Positions 1 to 7,233 of a stretch of 10,916 nucleotides of DNA are shown piece by piece. Source of the DNA: Rhodospirillales bacterium RIFCSPLOWO2_12_FULL_67_15 (GTDB taxonomy: Bacteria > Pseudomonadota > Alphaproteobacteria > Rhodospirillales > 2-12-FULL-67-15); assembly GCA_001830475.1 (NCBI GenBank), contig MIAC01000134.1, positions 561 through 11,476 on the forward strand. Direction: 5' to 3'. Position numbers and translations under genes: made by a program. Below the pieces are notes generated by a model. It saw only the letters and a program-made list of their open reading frames with translations. It searched no databases and was not told the DNA's origin. Positions within the stretch are counted from its first letter, which is position 1; each line of letters begins with the position of its first letter.

Positions 1-1597
1 GGCTTTCCTTGCGCGCCAGCGCCGAGCGCACGATCAGTTCCGCCGTCACCACCATGTTGCGCAGCTCGATCAGCGCCGGAGTGACGCGAAACCGGGCGTA
101 ATATTCCTCGACTTCGCGCTGGAGCAACTCGACCCGGCTCAAGGCCCGCTTGAGGCGCTTTCCGGTGCGGACGATGCCGACGTAGTCCCACATGAAGCGG
201 CGGATTTCGTCCCGGTTATGGCTCAGCACTACTTCCTCGTCCGAATCCCGAACCTGGCTTTCGTCCCACGGCGGCAACGCGGGCGGCGGCGGCAGCGCGG
301 GAAGCGCATCCGCGGCGTCCGCCGCCGCCGCGCGGGCGAAGACGATGCACTCGAGCAGCGAGTTGGACGCCAGCCGGTTGGCGCCGTGCAGGCCGGTCGC
401 GGCACATTCCCCCGCGGCGTACAGCCCGGCGAGGTCGGTCCGTGCCGCGAGATCGGCGACGATGCCGCCGCAGGTGTAGTGAGCCGCCGGCACCACCGGG
501 ATCGGACCGGCGGTCATGTCGAAGCCGGCTTCGCGGCAGCGGCGGTAGAGCATCGGAAAATGTTCGCGCACGAATTCCGCCGGGCGGTGGCTGATGTCGA
601 GATGGACATAGGCGATGCCGAGCCGCTTCATCTCATGGTCGATGGCGCGAGCGACGATATCGCGCGGCGCGAGCTCGGCCCGCGCGTCGAACCGGTCCAT
701 GAAGCGCTCGCCGCCGGGCGCGCAAGCGCCAAAACCCGAAGACCCGGCGGCGAACTCCGCGCCCGGTTTGTTGTCTTCGCGGCCTGCGCCGCCGGGCAGG
801 CGGAGCAAGCCGCCTTCGCCCCGCACCGCCTCGCTGATCAAGAGCGGTTCGCCGTCGCGCAGGTAGAGGGAGGTCGGATGGAACTGGGTGAATTCCATGT
901 TGGCGACGCGGCAGCCGGCGCGCCAAGCCATGGCGATGCCGTCGCCTGCACCGGCGGCCGGGTTGGTGCAGTGCCGATAGACGCCGCTCGCTCCGCCGGT
1001 CGCCATCATGACCGCGCGCGCGCGCAAGGTCTCGACCCGGCCGGTGTCCTCGTTCAGCGCGTACGCCCCGACGCAGCGCGGCCGGCCGTCGTCGCCCGCG
1101 CGCAAAATTAAATCGATCGCCAGGCGGTTCTCGACCAGGCGCACGTTCGGGCGCCGGGCCGCCTCGTTCTCGAGGCACGCCTGCACCGCGCGCCCGGTCG
1201 CGTCCTCGGCGTGGGCGACGCGGCGGCGGCTGTGGCCGCCTTCGCGGGTGAGGTGCGGCCGCTTGCCCGTGGACCCCGGTTCCCACGTCAGCTCGATGCC
1301 GAGTCCGATCAGCCAGCGGATGACCTCGGGCCCGCGCTCGACCACGAAGCGGACCACCCGCTCGTCGCATAGGCCCGCGCCCGCCTCGAGCGTGTCGCGC
1401 ACGTGCGCTTCGATCGAGTCGTCCTCGCCGAGGACGGCGGCGATGCCGCCCTGGGCGCGGTTGGTGGCGCCCTGGTCGAGCCGGCCCTTCGACAGCACCG
1501 TGACGGCGACGCGGTCGGGCAGATCGAGGGCGAAGGCGAGGCCCGCGGCGCCGCTGCCGAGCACGAGGACGTCGCAGAGATGGTCGGAGATGGTCAT
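1..1597 (-). CDS. nadB: L-aspartate oxidase NadB (3' end cut by window edge)
   Basis: Flavoenzyme that oxidises L-aspartate to iminoaspartate, the first step of de novo NAD synthesis; iminoaspartate is passed to quinolinate synthase NadA. The N-terminus has the dinucleotide-binding motif GSGAAGL (residues 14-20). Family signatures follow in order: TNRAQGGIAA, SEAVRGEGG, RAELAPRDIVARAIDHEMKR, VPAAHYTCGGI, GANRLASNSLLE and, at the window edge, ELIVRSALARKES. 532 codons are present, and by analogy with E. coli NadB only about 20 residues are missing. The ATG at 1597 is the only reasonable start, because an in-frame TGA lies five codons upstream at 1610-1612; a weak AGAG stands 5 nt before the ATG. 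It is the last gene seen of the leftward run, 52 bp after the nitroreductase. The oddity is a 26-residue insertion between GGLLRLPGG and ERFMDRF (see the repeat at 709-797). Identification is very secure. Confidence 0.96.
   Translation of the reverse strand, partial: MTISDHLCDVLVLGSGAAGLAFALDLPDRVAVTVLSKGRLDQGATNRAQGGIAAVLGEDDSIEAHVRDTLEAGAGLCDERVVRFVVERGPEVIRWLIGLGIELTWEPGSTGKRPHLTREGGHSRRRVAHAEDATGRAVQACLENEAARRPNVRLVENRLAIDLILRAGDDGRPRCVGAYALNEDTGRVETLRARAVMMATGGASGVYRHCTNPAAGAGDGIAMAWRAGCRVANMEFTQFHPTSLYLRDGEPLLISEAVRGEGGLLRLPGGAGREDNKPGAEFAAGSSGFGACAPGGERFMDRFDARAELAPRDIVARAIDHEMKRLGIAYVHLDISHRPAEFVREHFPMLYRRCREAGFDMTAGPIPVVPAAHYTCGGIVADLAARTDLAGLYAAGECAATGLHGANRLASNSLLECIVFARAAAADAADALPALPPPPALPPWDESQVRDSDEEVVLSHNRDEIRRFMWDYVGIVRTGKRLKRALSRVELLQREVEEYYARFRVTPALIELRNMVVTAELIVRSALARKES
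709..797. repeat. 78-bp in-frame insertion in nadB with 11-bp direct repeats
   Basis: The 11-mer CGCCGCCGGGC occurs at 709-719 and again at 787-797, exactly 78 bp (26 codons) apart. Removing one repeat plus the intervening DNA gives GGLLRLPGGERFM, which aligns without gaps to the E. coli NadB segment GAYLKRPDGTRFM as I recall it. The intervening DNA is partly palindromic: CGAAGAC (737-743) is matched by GTCTTCG (773-779), GCGC occurs near both ends, and GCGG/CCGC pair inside. This looks like an inserted element with a target duplication, or a local expansion. The inserted peptide is rich in Gly and Ala and would sit as a loop. The insertion is inferred by comparison with remembered family sequence; the direct repeat itself is seen directly. 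Confidence 0.75.
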
Positions 1598-1602
1598 CGC
1601 GA

Positions 1603-1620
1603 CTCTAGATCATGCTCTAG
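1603..1620. repeat. CTCTAG direct repeat just upstream of nadB
   Basis: CTCTAG occurs at 1603-1608 and 1615-1620, separated by ATCATG, in the 52-bp gap between the nitroreductase stop and the nadB start. CTAG is normally scarce in GC-rich proteobacterial DNA, so two copies 12 bp apart stand out. The string AGAGCATGATC, on the minus strand here, resembles the end of intergenic palindromic repeats that I recall from Rhizobiales, but no second arm is visible. It could be a repeat remnant or simply leader sequence. Confidence 0.35.
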
Positions 1621-1649
1621 CCCGACGCCGGAAAACGTTCGCAGCCGCC

Positions 1650-2240
1650 TCATTCGATCCGGCAGGCTTCCGCGAAGGCGAAGCGCGGGCTGCGCGGAAA
1701 GAGATTTTTCGTGTCGCCGGAGCCGATGTTGCAGAGGAAGTTGGATTTCACCGAGCCTTCGGGAAAGAACAGCCGGTCGACCAGCGCGTTGTCGAACCCC
1801 GACATCGGACCGCAGTCGAGGCCGAGCGCGCGGGCGGCGAGGATGAGATAGGCGCCCTGAAGGGTGCCGTTGCGAAAGGCGGTCGTCTCGATCAAGGGCT
1901 GGTTGCCCGCGAACCAGGCGCGGGCGTCGGCGTGGGGGAAAAGCTTGGGCAGATGCTCGTGGAACTCGAGATCAAAGCCGATAATGGCGGTGACCGGCGC
2001 CGCCATCGTCTTCTCGACGTTGGTCGGAATCAGCGCGGGTTTCAGCTTCGCCTTGGCCGCGGGCGTGACGAGAAAGACGATCCGGGCCGGGCTGCAGTTG
2101 GCGCTGGTCGGGCCCATGCGCGCGAGGTCCCAAAGTTGGCGCAGCGTCGCCTCGGCGACGGGCTTGGCGCTCCAGGCATTGTAGGTGCGGGCTTCAAGAA
2201 AGAGCTGGTCGAGGACAGCGGGGCTGAGCGGTGCGGTCAT
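1650..2240 (-). CDS. RutE-type nitroreductase-family reductase (malonic semialdehyde reductase-like)
   Basis: A 196-residue protein, exactly the length of E. coli RutE, and very similar along its whole length. Shared blocks include [14 protein letters not shown], the APVTAI strand, [10 protein letters not shown], the ETAFRN segment, [16 protein letters not shown] and the KSN..NIG segment near the C-terminus. The family has the FMN-dependent nitroreductase fold. RutE itself is a cytoplasmic NAD(P)H-dependent enzyme that reduces malonic semialdehyde to 3-hydroxypropionate in the pyrimidine (Rut) pathway. No other rut genes are present, so the physiological substrate here is uncertain and I withhold a symbol. 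The ATG at 2240 follows a GAGAG sequence 4 nt upstream. The gene starts 35 bp after the phoX-like gene, suggesting co-transcription, and ends in TGA at 1650-1652. A longer upstream open frame overlaps the phoX 3' end and is not used. Confidence 0.93.
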   Translation of the reverse strand: MTAPLSPAVLDQLFLEARTYNAWSAKPVAEATLRQLWDLARMGPTSANCSPARIVFLVTPAAKAKLKPALIPTNVEKTMAAPVTAIIGFDLEFHEHLPKLFPHADARAWFAGNQPLIETTAFRNGTLQGAYLILAARALGLDCGPMSGFDNALVDRLFFPEGSVKSNFLCNIGSGDTKNLFPRSPRFAFAEACRIE

Positions 2241-2746
2241 GGGTCTCTCGGTTGTTCGGTTAATTTTTTGGTTACCTACGATCCGATCGGGCCTCCGTCT
2301 TTCTTGGTGAGGGCGACGACGGCGGGGCGCGGCGGCACGCCGGTCTTGAAGTCGGGCCAGCGGGTCGAGGGGGCTTCGAATGTCGAGCCCTCGCCCGGGT
2401 GCTGGACGGCGACGAACAAGGTGCGGTTGTCGGGGGTGAAGGCCGGGCCGCACATCTCGGCGCCCTTGGGGCAACCGTAGAAGAATTTCACCAGCCCGCG
2501 CCCATCGCCTTCGAGATCGCAGGCGTACATCCCGTCGGGAATGTTGTTGCGCGCTTGCGCCGAGCCCTGGTCGGTCGAGATCCAGAGCCGGCCCAGGTCG
2601 TCGAAAGCGACGTTGTCGGGGGCGGCGAGCCAGACGCCTTCCTCGGCTTGGGCTCCGTGGTACTGGGCGCCGTGCGCGGGAATTTTTGGATTACCCGCCA
2701 TGAGCAGGATAGTCCAACGGAAACGTTCGGCGTCGTGGCGGGCGGC

Positions 2747-2749
2747 CTA
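2747..2749 (-). other. In-frame amber codon inside the phoX-like gene
   Basis: On the minus strand the codons read GCC TAG GCC, and codon 4276-3x509 places the TAG in exactly the frame used on both sides. It sits in a family-variable linker between GHILELIPPG and AERFRWTILL. The surrounding 8 bp GCCTAGGC (2745-2752) is a perfect palindrome. No frameshift is needed to join the two halves. A single substitution such as CAG, GAG, AAG or TGG to TAG would explain it; a sequencing error or programmed readthrough remain possible. Confidence 0.9.
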
Positions 2750-4063
2750 GGCGGTCGCGCCCTCGCTTTCGGTTCCCGGGGGAATCAGTTCGAGGATATG
2801 GCCGAAGGGATTGGGCCCGCGCGGGTTGGCCGCGTCGGTCTGGTCGGGCTTGCGGTTCGGGTTGTTGGTGAGCGCGGCGTAGACCCGGCCCGAGCGGGGC
2901 GAAGGTTCCACGTCCTCGGGCCGGTCCATCGGTGTCGCGCCCAGGAGATCGGCGGCGCGGCGGGTTTCGATCAGCACGTCGGCTTGGCTCAGGAACCCGT
3001 TCGCCGGCGTAAGCGGGCCTTGGCCAAACGCCAGCGGCCGCCATTCCAACGTTCCGTCGGCGAAGAACTTGGCGACCGCAAGCGTGCCCCGATCGAGCAA
3101 ATCCGTGGCGGCGGCTGGGTTGGCGGGATCGTAGCGGCCGGCGCTGACGAAGCGGTAGAGGTACTCGCCCGCCTGGTCGTCGCCGGAATAGACGACGACG
3201 CGGCCGTCCTTGAGCAAAGCGCAGGTCGCGCCTTCGTGCTTGAAGCGTCCCAACGCGGTCCGCTTCACCGGCACCGATTTCGGGTCGAAGGGATCGAGCT
3301 CGACGATCCAGCCGAAGCGGTTGGGCTCGTGCGGTTCTTTCTCGACGTTGAAGCGGTCGTGATGGCGCCACCAGCCGTAACGCGACTTGGCCGAAAGCCC
3401 CATCCGCTTGTGATTGCGGGCTTCGTCGGTCATCGCCGGCTCGCCGCCGAAATAGCCGTGGATGTTTTCCTCGGCGATCAGGACCGTGCCCCACGGCGTC
3501 ACGCCGCCGGCGCAGTTGTTGAGGGTGCCGAGCACCTTGGTTCCGGCCGGATCGGCGTGGGTCTTGAGGCGGGGGTGGCCCGCGGCGGGACCCGATATCC
3601 GCATCTCGGTTGCGCCGGTGATGCGCCGGGCGAAGCGGCTTCCCGGGACGACCGCCCAGGTGGCGCCCGATTTCCTCACTTCGAGAATCGAATGGCCGTG
3701 CGCCGCGATTTCGACGTCGGCTTGCGCGCGGGTCACCTTCTCGGCGCGGGTCGAGACGGTGAGCCCCGGCCACATTAGTTCGGCCATGGTGTATTCGTGG
3801 CTGACGCAAAGAAGGCCGCGGTCGGAAGCGCCCGAGCCCCTCGGCAGCGGCATATAGGCCATAAAGTCGTTGTTGTAGCCGAACTGGCGCGCTTGCGCGG
3901 CGGCGTTTTGCCGGGTCGCGTCGAACGCGGGCGCGTCCGCCAACACCGGATCGCCCCAGCGGATCAATACCTGCCCCGCATGGCCGGGCGCGACCGCGTG
4001 GTTCTCGCCGATCGCGTGGCGGGGTGCGCGGAACGTCAGCGTGGAGGCGCCGCGGGTGGCGGC

Positions 4064-4113
4064 GCGCCCCGGTAGGGGCGCAATATTTGACGCGCGCGGG
4101 GATTCGCCCGCGC
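4064..4113. repeat. Two-hairpin palindromic motif in the phoX signal-peptide junction
   Basis: Hairpin 1 is GCGCCCC (4064-4070), loop GGTA, GGGGCGC (4075-4081). AATATT follows at 4082-4087, then hairpin 2: GCGCGGG (4094-4100), loop GATTCG, CCCGCGC (4107-4113). The central 16-mer GCGGGGATTCGCCCGC is identical to one in the mutS 5' region (see 7396-7486), which also has AATATT just before it and another 4-nt-loop hairpin further upstream. The element encodes about residues 55-71 of the PhoX-like protein, between the Tat signal and the mature domain, a place tolerant of insertions. The host gene runs on the opposite strand from mutS, so the element lies in opposite orientation relative to the two genes. 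Confidence 0.55.
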
Positions 4114-4282
4114 CCAGCCCGCCCGGCACGAGGCCCGCGACCGCCGCCCCGGCGGCGGGGGCGAGCAGGCCCATAACCATTTCGCGCCGGCCGATCCGCG
4201 CCGCGATCAGGCGCGCGAGCGAAGGCGCAAGGGAACGCTCGATCGGAACATCGTCCTCGTCGAATTCGCGCGTCATCGAATG

Positions 4283-4290
4283 CCTCACTC
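4283..4290 (-). promoter_or_regulatory. Ribosome binding site of the phoX-like gene
   Basis: GAGTGAGG ends 6 nt before the ATG at 4276 and begins immediately after the maeB stop codon (TAA at 4292-4294). It fixes the start at 4276 rather than at the GTG at 4288, which lies inside it, and suggests translational coupling with maeB. Confidence 0.7.
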
Positions 4291-4291
4291 G

Positions 4292-6568
4292 TTAGCGCAC
4301 CGCCTCGCAGGCGGCGAGCGCGGCCATGGTCACGATCTCGGAAACGGTCGAGCCCATCGGCACGATCTGCGCCGGGCGGGCGAGCCCGAGCAGGATCGGC
4401 CCCAGCACCGTATGCCCGCCGAGCTGGTGCAGGAGCTTCGACGAGATCTGCGAGCTGTGCAGCCCCGGCATGATCAGCACGTTGGCGGGCTCCTTGAGGC
4501 GGCAGAAGGGATAGAGCTTCAAGAGATCGGGGTCGAGCGCCACGTCCACCGCCATCTCGCCGTCGTACTCGAAATCGACTTTGCGTTGATCGAGAATCTG
4601 CACCGCCTGACGGATGACCTCGGCTTTTTTGAGCGGCGGATTGCCGAAATTGGCGAACGAGATCAACGCGACCCGGGGCTCGTGGCCGAGCCTGCGGGCT
4701 TCGCCCGCGGCTTGCTGGGCGAAGTCGGCGAGTTCGTTGGGCGTCGGGCTGTCGTGGACGGCGGTATCGGCGATGAACAGCGTCCGCCCGCCCGCCAACA
4801 CCATCGAGAGGCCGATCACGTGCTGGCCGGGCTTGGGCTCGATCACGCGCACGATGTCGTCGAGGGCGACGTTGTAGTTGCGGGTCACGCCGGTAATCAG
4901 CGCGTCCGCGTCCCCGAGCGCGACCATGCACGCGGCGAAGACGTTGCGGTTCTGGTTGACCAGCCGCTGGCAGTCGCGCAGCATCAGGCCGCTTCGTTGT
5001 TGGCGGCGATAGAGATATTCGCTGTAGCGCTGGTTCTCGGCGCTGGTTCCCGCGTTGACGATCTCGATTCCCTCGATTCCGGGAAGACCCAACGTCCGCG
5101 CCGTCTCGCGGATGCGATCATCCCGGCCGACCAGGACCGGAATGCCGTAAGCGGCGCTCTGGAAGGCGAGCGCGGCGCGGACGGTCTTTTCCTCCTCGCC
5201 CTCGGCGAAAACGACCCGGCGGGGATTGGCGCGGGCCGATTCGAAGATCGCCTGCAGGCTGCCGACCGTCGGGTTGAGCATGGCCGAGAGACGCTGCGCG
5301 TAGGCGCCCATGTCGATGATCGGACTCCGCGCGACGCCCGAATCCATCGCCGCCTTGGCGACCGCCTGCGGGATCGCCACGATCAGGCGCGGATCGAACG
5401 GTACCGGGATGATGTAGTCGGGCCCGAAGCGGAGCCGGCGCCCGGCGTAGGCCGCGTCGACCTCGTCGGGAACGTCCTCGCGGGCGAGCTGGGCGATCGC
5501 GTGCGCCGCGGCGATCTTCATCGCGTCGTTGATGGTGCTGGCCCGCACGTCGAGCGCGCCGCGGAAGATGTAGGGGAACCCGAGCACGTTGTTGATCTGG
5601 TTGGGATAGTCGGATCGGCCGGTGGCGACGATCGCATCCGAACGCACGGCGCGGACGTCTTCGGGCGTGATTTCGGGGTCGGGATTGGCCATGGCGAAGA
5701 TGATCGGCTTGGCCGCCATCGCCTTGACCATGTCTTTCGAAACCGCGTCCTTGGCCGAGAGGCCGAAGAAGACGTCGGCGCCCTCCAGGGCCTCGGCGAG
5801 CGTGCGCGCCTTGGTCTTGGCCGCATGCGCGCTTTTCCACTGGTTCATGTGCTCGCGGCGGTCCTGGTGGATGACGCCCTTGGTGTCGCACAGGATCACG
5901 TTGGCGGGTTTCATCCCCATCCTTTTGAGCAGCTCGACGCAGGCGATGCTCGCCGCGCCGGCGCCGTTCACGACCAGCTTGGCCTCGGCCAGCGTCCGGC
6001 CGGTGAGATGGAGCGCGTTGATCAGCCCGGCCGAAGCGATGATGGCGGTGCCGTGCTGGTCGTCGTGAAAGACGGGGATGTCGAGAAGCTCGCGCAGGCG
6101 CTGCTCGATCATGAAACATTCGGGCGCCTTGATGTCCTCGAGATTGATGCCGCCGAAAGTGGGCCCGAGAAAGCGGACGCAGTTGACGAATTCGTCCACG
6201 TCCTGGGTATCCACTTCGAGGTCGATGCCGTCGATGTCGGCGAAACGCTTGAACAGCACCACTTTGCCTTCCATCACCGGCTTGGCCCCGAGCGCGCCGA
6301 GATTGCCGAGCCCCAACACCGCGGTGCCGTTGGAGATCACGGCGACGAAGTTGCCCTTGGCGGTGTAGTCGTAGACCAGCGTGGGATCGCGGGCGATCTC
6401 CAGGCACGGCGCCGCGACGCCGGGCGAATAGGCGAGCGAAAGATCGCGCTGCGTCGTCAGCGGTTTGGTGGCGCGGATCTCGATCTTCCCCGGCCGCCCG
6501 GACGCATGCATCCGGAGCGCTTCGGCGAAGATTTCCCGGTTGTCGTGGCTGTCGGGTCGGTCGTTCAT
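4292..6568 (-). CDS. maeB: NADP-type malic enzyme with C-terminal phosphotransacetylase-like domain (MaeB/Tme type)
   Basis: Cytoplasmic enzyme catalysing oxidative decarboxylation of malate to pyruvate, supplying NAD(P)H and pyruvate from the TCA cycle. At 758 residues it is within one residue of E. coli MaeB. The malic domain (about 1-190) keeps the catalytic Tyr47 (SLAYSPGVA) and Lys102 (KPVMEGK), and the metal ligands Glu144, Asp145 (INLED) and Asp170 (FHDDQHGT); all are shifted by exactly 8 from the E. coli positions. The NAD(P)-binding domain follows with VVNGAGAASIA (about 199-209). The phosphotransacetylase-like domain covers roughly 430-758; in this family it is catalytically inactive and thought to be regulatory (acetyl-CoA response). 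NADP rather than NAD preference cannot be read from the sequence with certainty. The ATG at 6568 follows AAGGCGAGG about 9 nt upstream. The gene lies 22 bp after the small membrane protein gene and 15 bp before the phoX-like gene. Confidence 0.95.
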   Translation of the reverse strand: MNDRPDSHDNREIFAEALRMHASGRPGKIEIRATKPLTTQRDLSLAYSPGVAAPCLEIARDPTLVYDYTAKGNFVAVISNGTAVLGLGNLGALGAKPVMEGKVVLFKRFADIDGIDLEVDTQDVDEFVNCVRFLGPTFGGINLEDIKAPECFMIEQRLRELLDIPVFHDDQHGTAIIASAGLINALHLTGRTLAEAKLVVNGAGAASIACVELLKRMGMKPANVILCDTKGVIHQDRREHMNQWKSAHAAKTKARTLAEALEGADVFFGLSAKDAVSKDMVKAMAAKPIIFAMANPDPEITPEDVRAVRSDAIVATGRSDYPNQINNVLGFPYIFRGALDVRASTINDAMKIAAAHAIAQLAREDVPDEVDAAYAGRRLRFGPDYIIPVPFDPRLIVAIPQAVAKAAMDSGVARSPIIDMGAYAQRLSAMLNPTVGSLQAIFESARANPRRVVFAEGEEEKTVRAALAFQSAAYGIPVLVGRDDRIRETARTLGLPGIEGIEIVNAGTSAENQRYSEYLYRRQQRSGLMLRDCQRLVNQNRNVFAACMVALGDADALITGVTRNYNVALDDIVRVIEPKPGQHVIGLSMVLAGGRTLFIADTAVHDSPTPNELADFAQQAAGEARRLGHEPRVALISFANFGNPPLKKAEVIRQAVQILDQRKVDFEYDGEMAVDVALDPDLLKLYPFCRLKEPANVLIMPGLHSSQISSKLLHQLGGHTVLGPILLGLARPAQIVPMGSTVSEIVTMAALAACEAVR

Positions 6569-6590
6569 GGGGGCGCGCCTCGCCTTTCGC

Positions 6591-7151
6591 TCAGGGGGTA
6601 TAAACCATCTCGTGGGCATGGACGTTGAGCCCGCCGCAGTCCTGCATGATTTGGATCGCTTTCCGCTCGGTCGCCGCGTCGGCGACGCGCGCCCACAGGA
6701 TCACGCTGCCGGCGGCGAGCGCGCGCAAGTAGGCCTCGCGGTGCGAGGTGGACGTGACCTCGTCGACAACCTCCTTGATCGCGGCGCCGCCGACGGCGGC
6801 CGCGATCAGGGCGGCGACGCTCGCGGCGATCGGTCCGCCGACCAGGATCACCGCGCCGGCGGCCACCAGCGGCGCTTCGTACTTGATTTCGCCGGCGACC
6901 GCGATCAGCGCGTCCTTCCAGGGGCGCGATTCGCGCTCGACGGCATCGAGCGATTCGTGGGTCGAAAGCACGCTCAGATCGCTGCGCGCGAATCCGGCGG
7001 CGGTCAGCGCCTGGACCGCGCGCGCGAAGGACGTGTGGCTGGCAAAATGGCCGACGACTTCGAGGGTGCGGCCTTCGGTTCGCGAGGACACGTGTTTTCG
7101 AGGCTCCCCAGGGAAAAGCCTGTTGTTGGTTATCGTTGGAACTTCGGCCAT
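6591..7151 (-). CDS. Hypothetical glycine-rich membrane-associated protein, YflT/general-stress-like N-terminus
   Basis: A 186-residue protein that I cannot assign a function. The N-terminal half has the pattern SFARAVQALTAAGFARSDLS followed by VLSTHESLDAV, reminiscent of the YflT/general stress protein 17M domain (a small alpha/beta fold of unknown role). The middle (about 105-140) is a long hydrophobic Gly/Ala stretch, APLVAAGAVILVGGPIAASV and onward, likely a membrane hairpin or glycine zipper. The C-terminus has GSVILWARVADAATERKAIQ and ends GGLNVHAHEMVYTP, a pattern I associate with conserved uncharacterised alphaproteobacterial proteins. It is the first gene of the leftward run and ends 22 bp before maeB. 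The start is uncertain: the ATG at 7151 has no clear Shine-Dalgarno sequence, and the frame is open upstream, with another ATG at 7229 giving 212 residues. I prefer 7151 because recognisable sequence begins after it. Confidence 0.8.
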   Translation of the reverse strand: MAEVPTITNNRLFPGEPRKHVSSRTEGRTLEVVGHFASHTSFARAVQALTAAGFARSDLSVLSTHESLDAVERESRPWKDALIAVAGEIKYEAPLVAAGAVILVGGPIAASVAALIAAAVGGAAIKEVVDEVTSTSHREAYLRALAAGSVILWARVADAATERKAIQIMQDCGGLNVHAHEMVYTP

Positions 7152-7182
7152 TGTGCCCAACCGGCGGGCGGTGATGCAAGCC

Positions 7183-7205
7183 GCCGGAATCCCGGGGTTT
7201 CCGGC
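7183..7205. repeat. 23-bp near-perfect palindrome in the divergent region
   Basis: Arms GCCGGAA (7183-7189) and TTCCGGC (7199-7205) pair perfectly. Inside, a single T-T mismatch (7190/7198) is followed by CCC/GGG around G7194. The DNA is therefore a 23-bp dyad with one symmetric mismatch. It could be an operator or a repeat element; no known binding-site consensus is claimed. Confidence 0.6.
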
Positions 7206-7210
7206 ATGAA

Positions 7211-7226
7211 GGGGGCTTCGTCCCCC
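7211..7226. repeat. G5/C5 inverted repeat with CTTCGT loop
   Basis: GGGGG (7211-7215), loop CTTCGT, CCCCC (7222-7226). It is a short but very GC-strong hairpin on either strand, with a UUCG-like loop on the plus strand. There is no trailing T tract, so it is not a typical intrinsic terminator. Confidence 0.5.
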
Positions 7227-7233
7227 CATGATG

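Larger units (their letters stand above)
2276..4276 (-). pseudogene. PhoX-family (DUF839) Tat-exported phosphatase, interrupted by an in-frame TAG
   Basis: One reading frame of 667 codons interrupted by TAG at codon 510 (2747-2749). The frame continues for 156 more codons to a TAG at 2276-2278. Both halves match the PhoX/DUF839 family, calcium- and iron-dependent periplasmic alkaline phosphatases with a beta-propeller fold. The upstream part has a twin-arginine-like signal (GRREMVMGLLAPAAGAAVAG, residues 29-48), QVLIRWGDPVL, NNCAGGVTPWGT (Cys255 in the position of the family's conserved cysteine), AEENIHGYF, RFKHEG, MDRPEDVEPSP and NPFGHILELIP. The downstream part has [33 protein letters not shown] and [15 protein letters not shown]. 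The ATG at 4276 has GAGTGAGG 6 nt upstream; a GTG at 4288 is less likely. It lies 15 bp after maeB. If the stop is real, the 509-residue product lacks conserved C-terminal propeller segments and is probably inactive unless read through. Phosphatase activity itself is inferred from the family. Confidence 0.88.

Noticed and set aside
2276..2701. Independent 141-residue protein starting at ATG 2701
   Set aside because: No ribosome binding site before 2701, and the family similarity continues upstream of it in the same frame to the amber codon. It is the C-terminal part of the interrupted PhoX-like gene.
2747..2749. Pyrrolysine or general amber reassignment
   Set aside because: The same gene ends at a second TAG (2276-2278) just where PhoX-family similarity stops, and nothing else in the window suggests reassignment. 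Kept only as a remote alternative.
2399..3778. 459-residue plus-strand open frame opposite the phoX-like gene
   Set aside because: Antisense shadow with no recognisable domain; its existence reflects GC-biased codon positions.
2691..4931. 746-residue minus-strand open frame overlapping the phoX-like gene and maeB
   Set aside because: Arg-rich shadow frame crossing a gene boundary; the true frames carry all family motifs.
4280..6628. 782-residue open frame on the plus strand covering the whole malic enzyme gene
   Set aside because: It is antisense to maeB. The Asp/Gly/Val/His-rich composition is typical of a shadow frame in GC-rich DNA, and there are no recognisable motifs.
7211..7226. Intrinsic terminator in the divergent region
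   Set aside because: The hairpin lacks a following T tract on either strand and lies between two gene starts, where a terminator is not expected.
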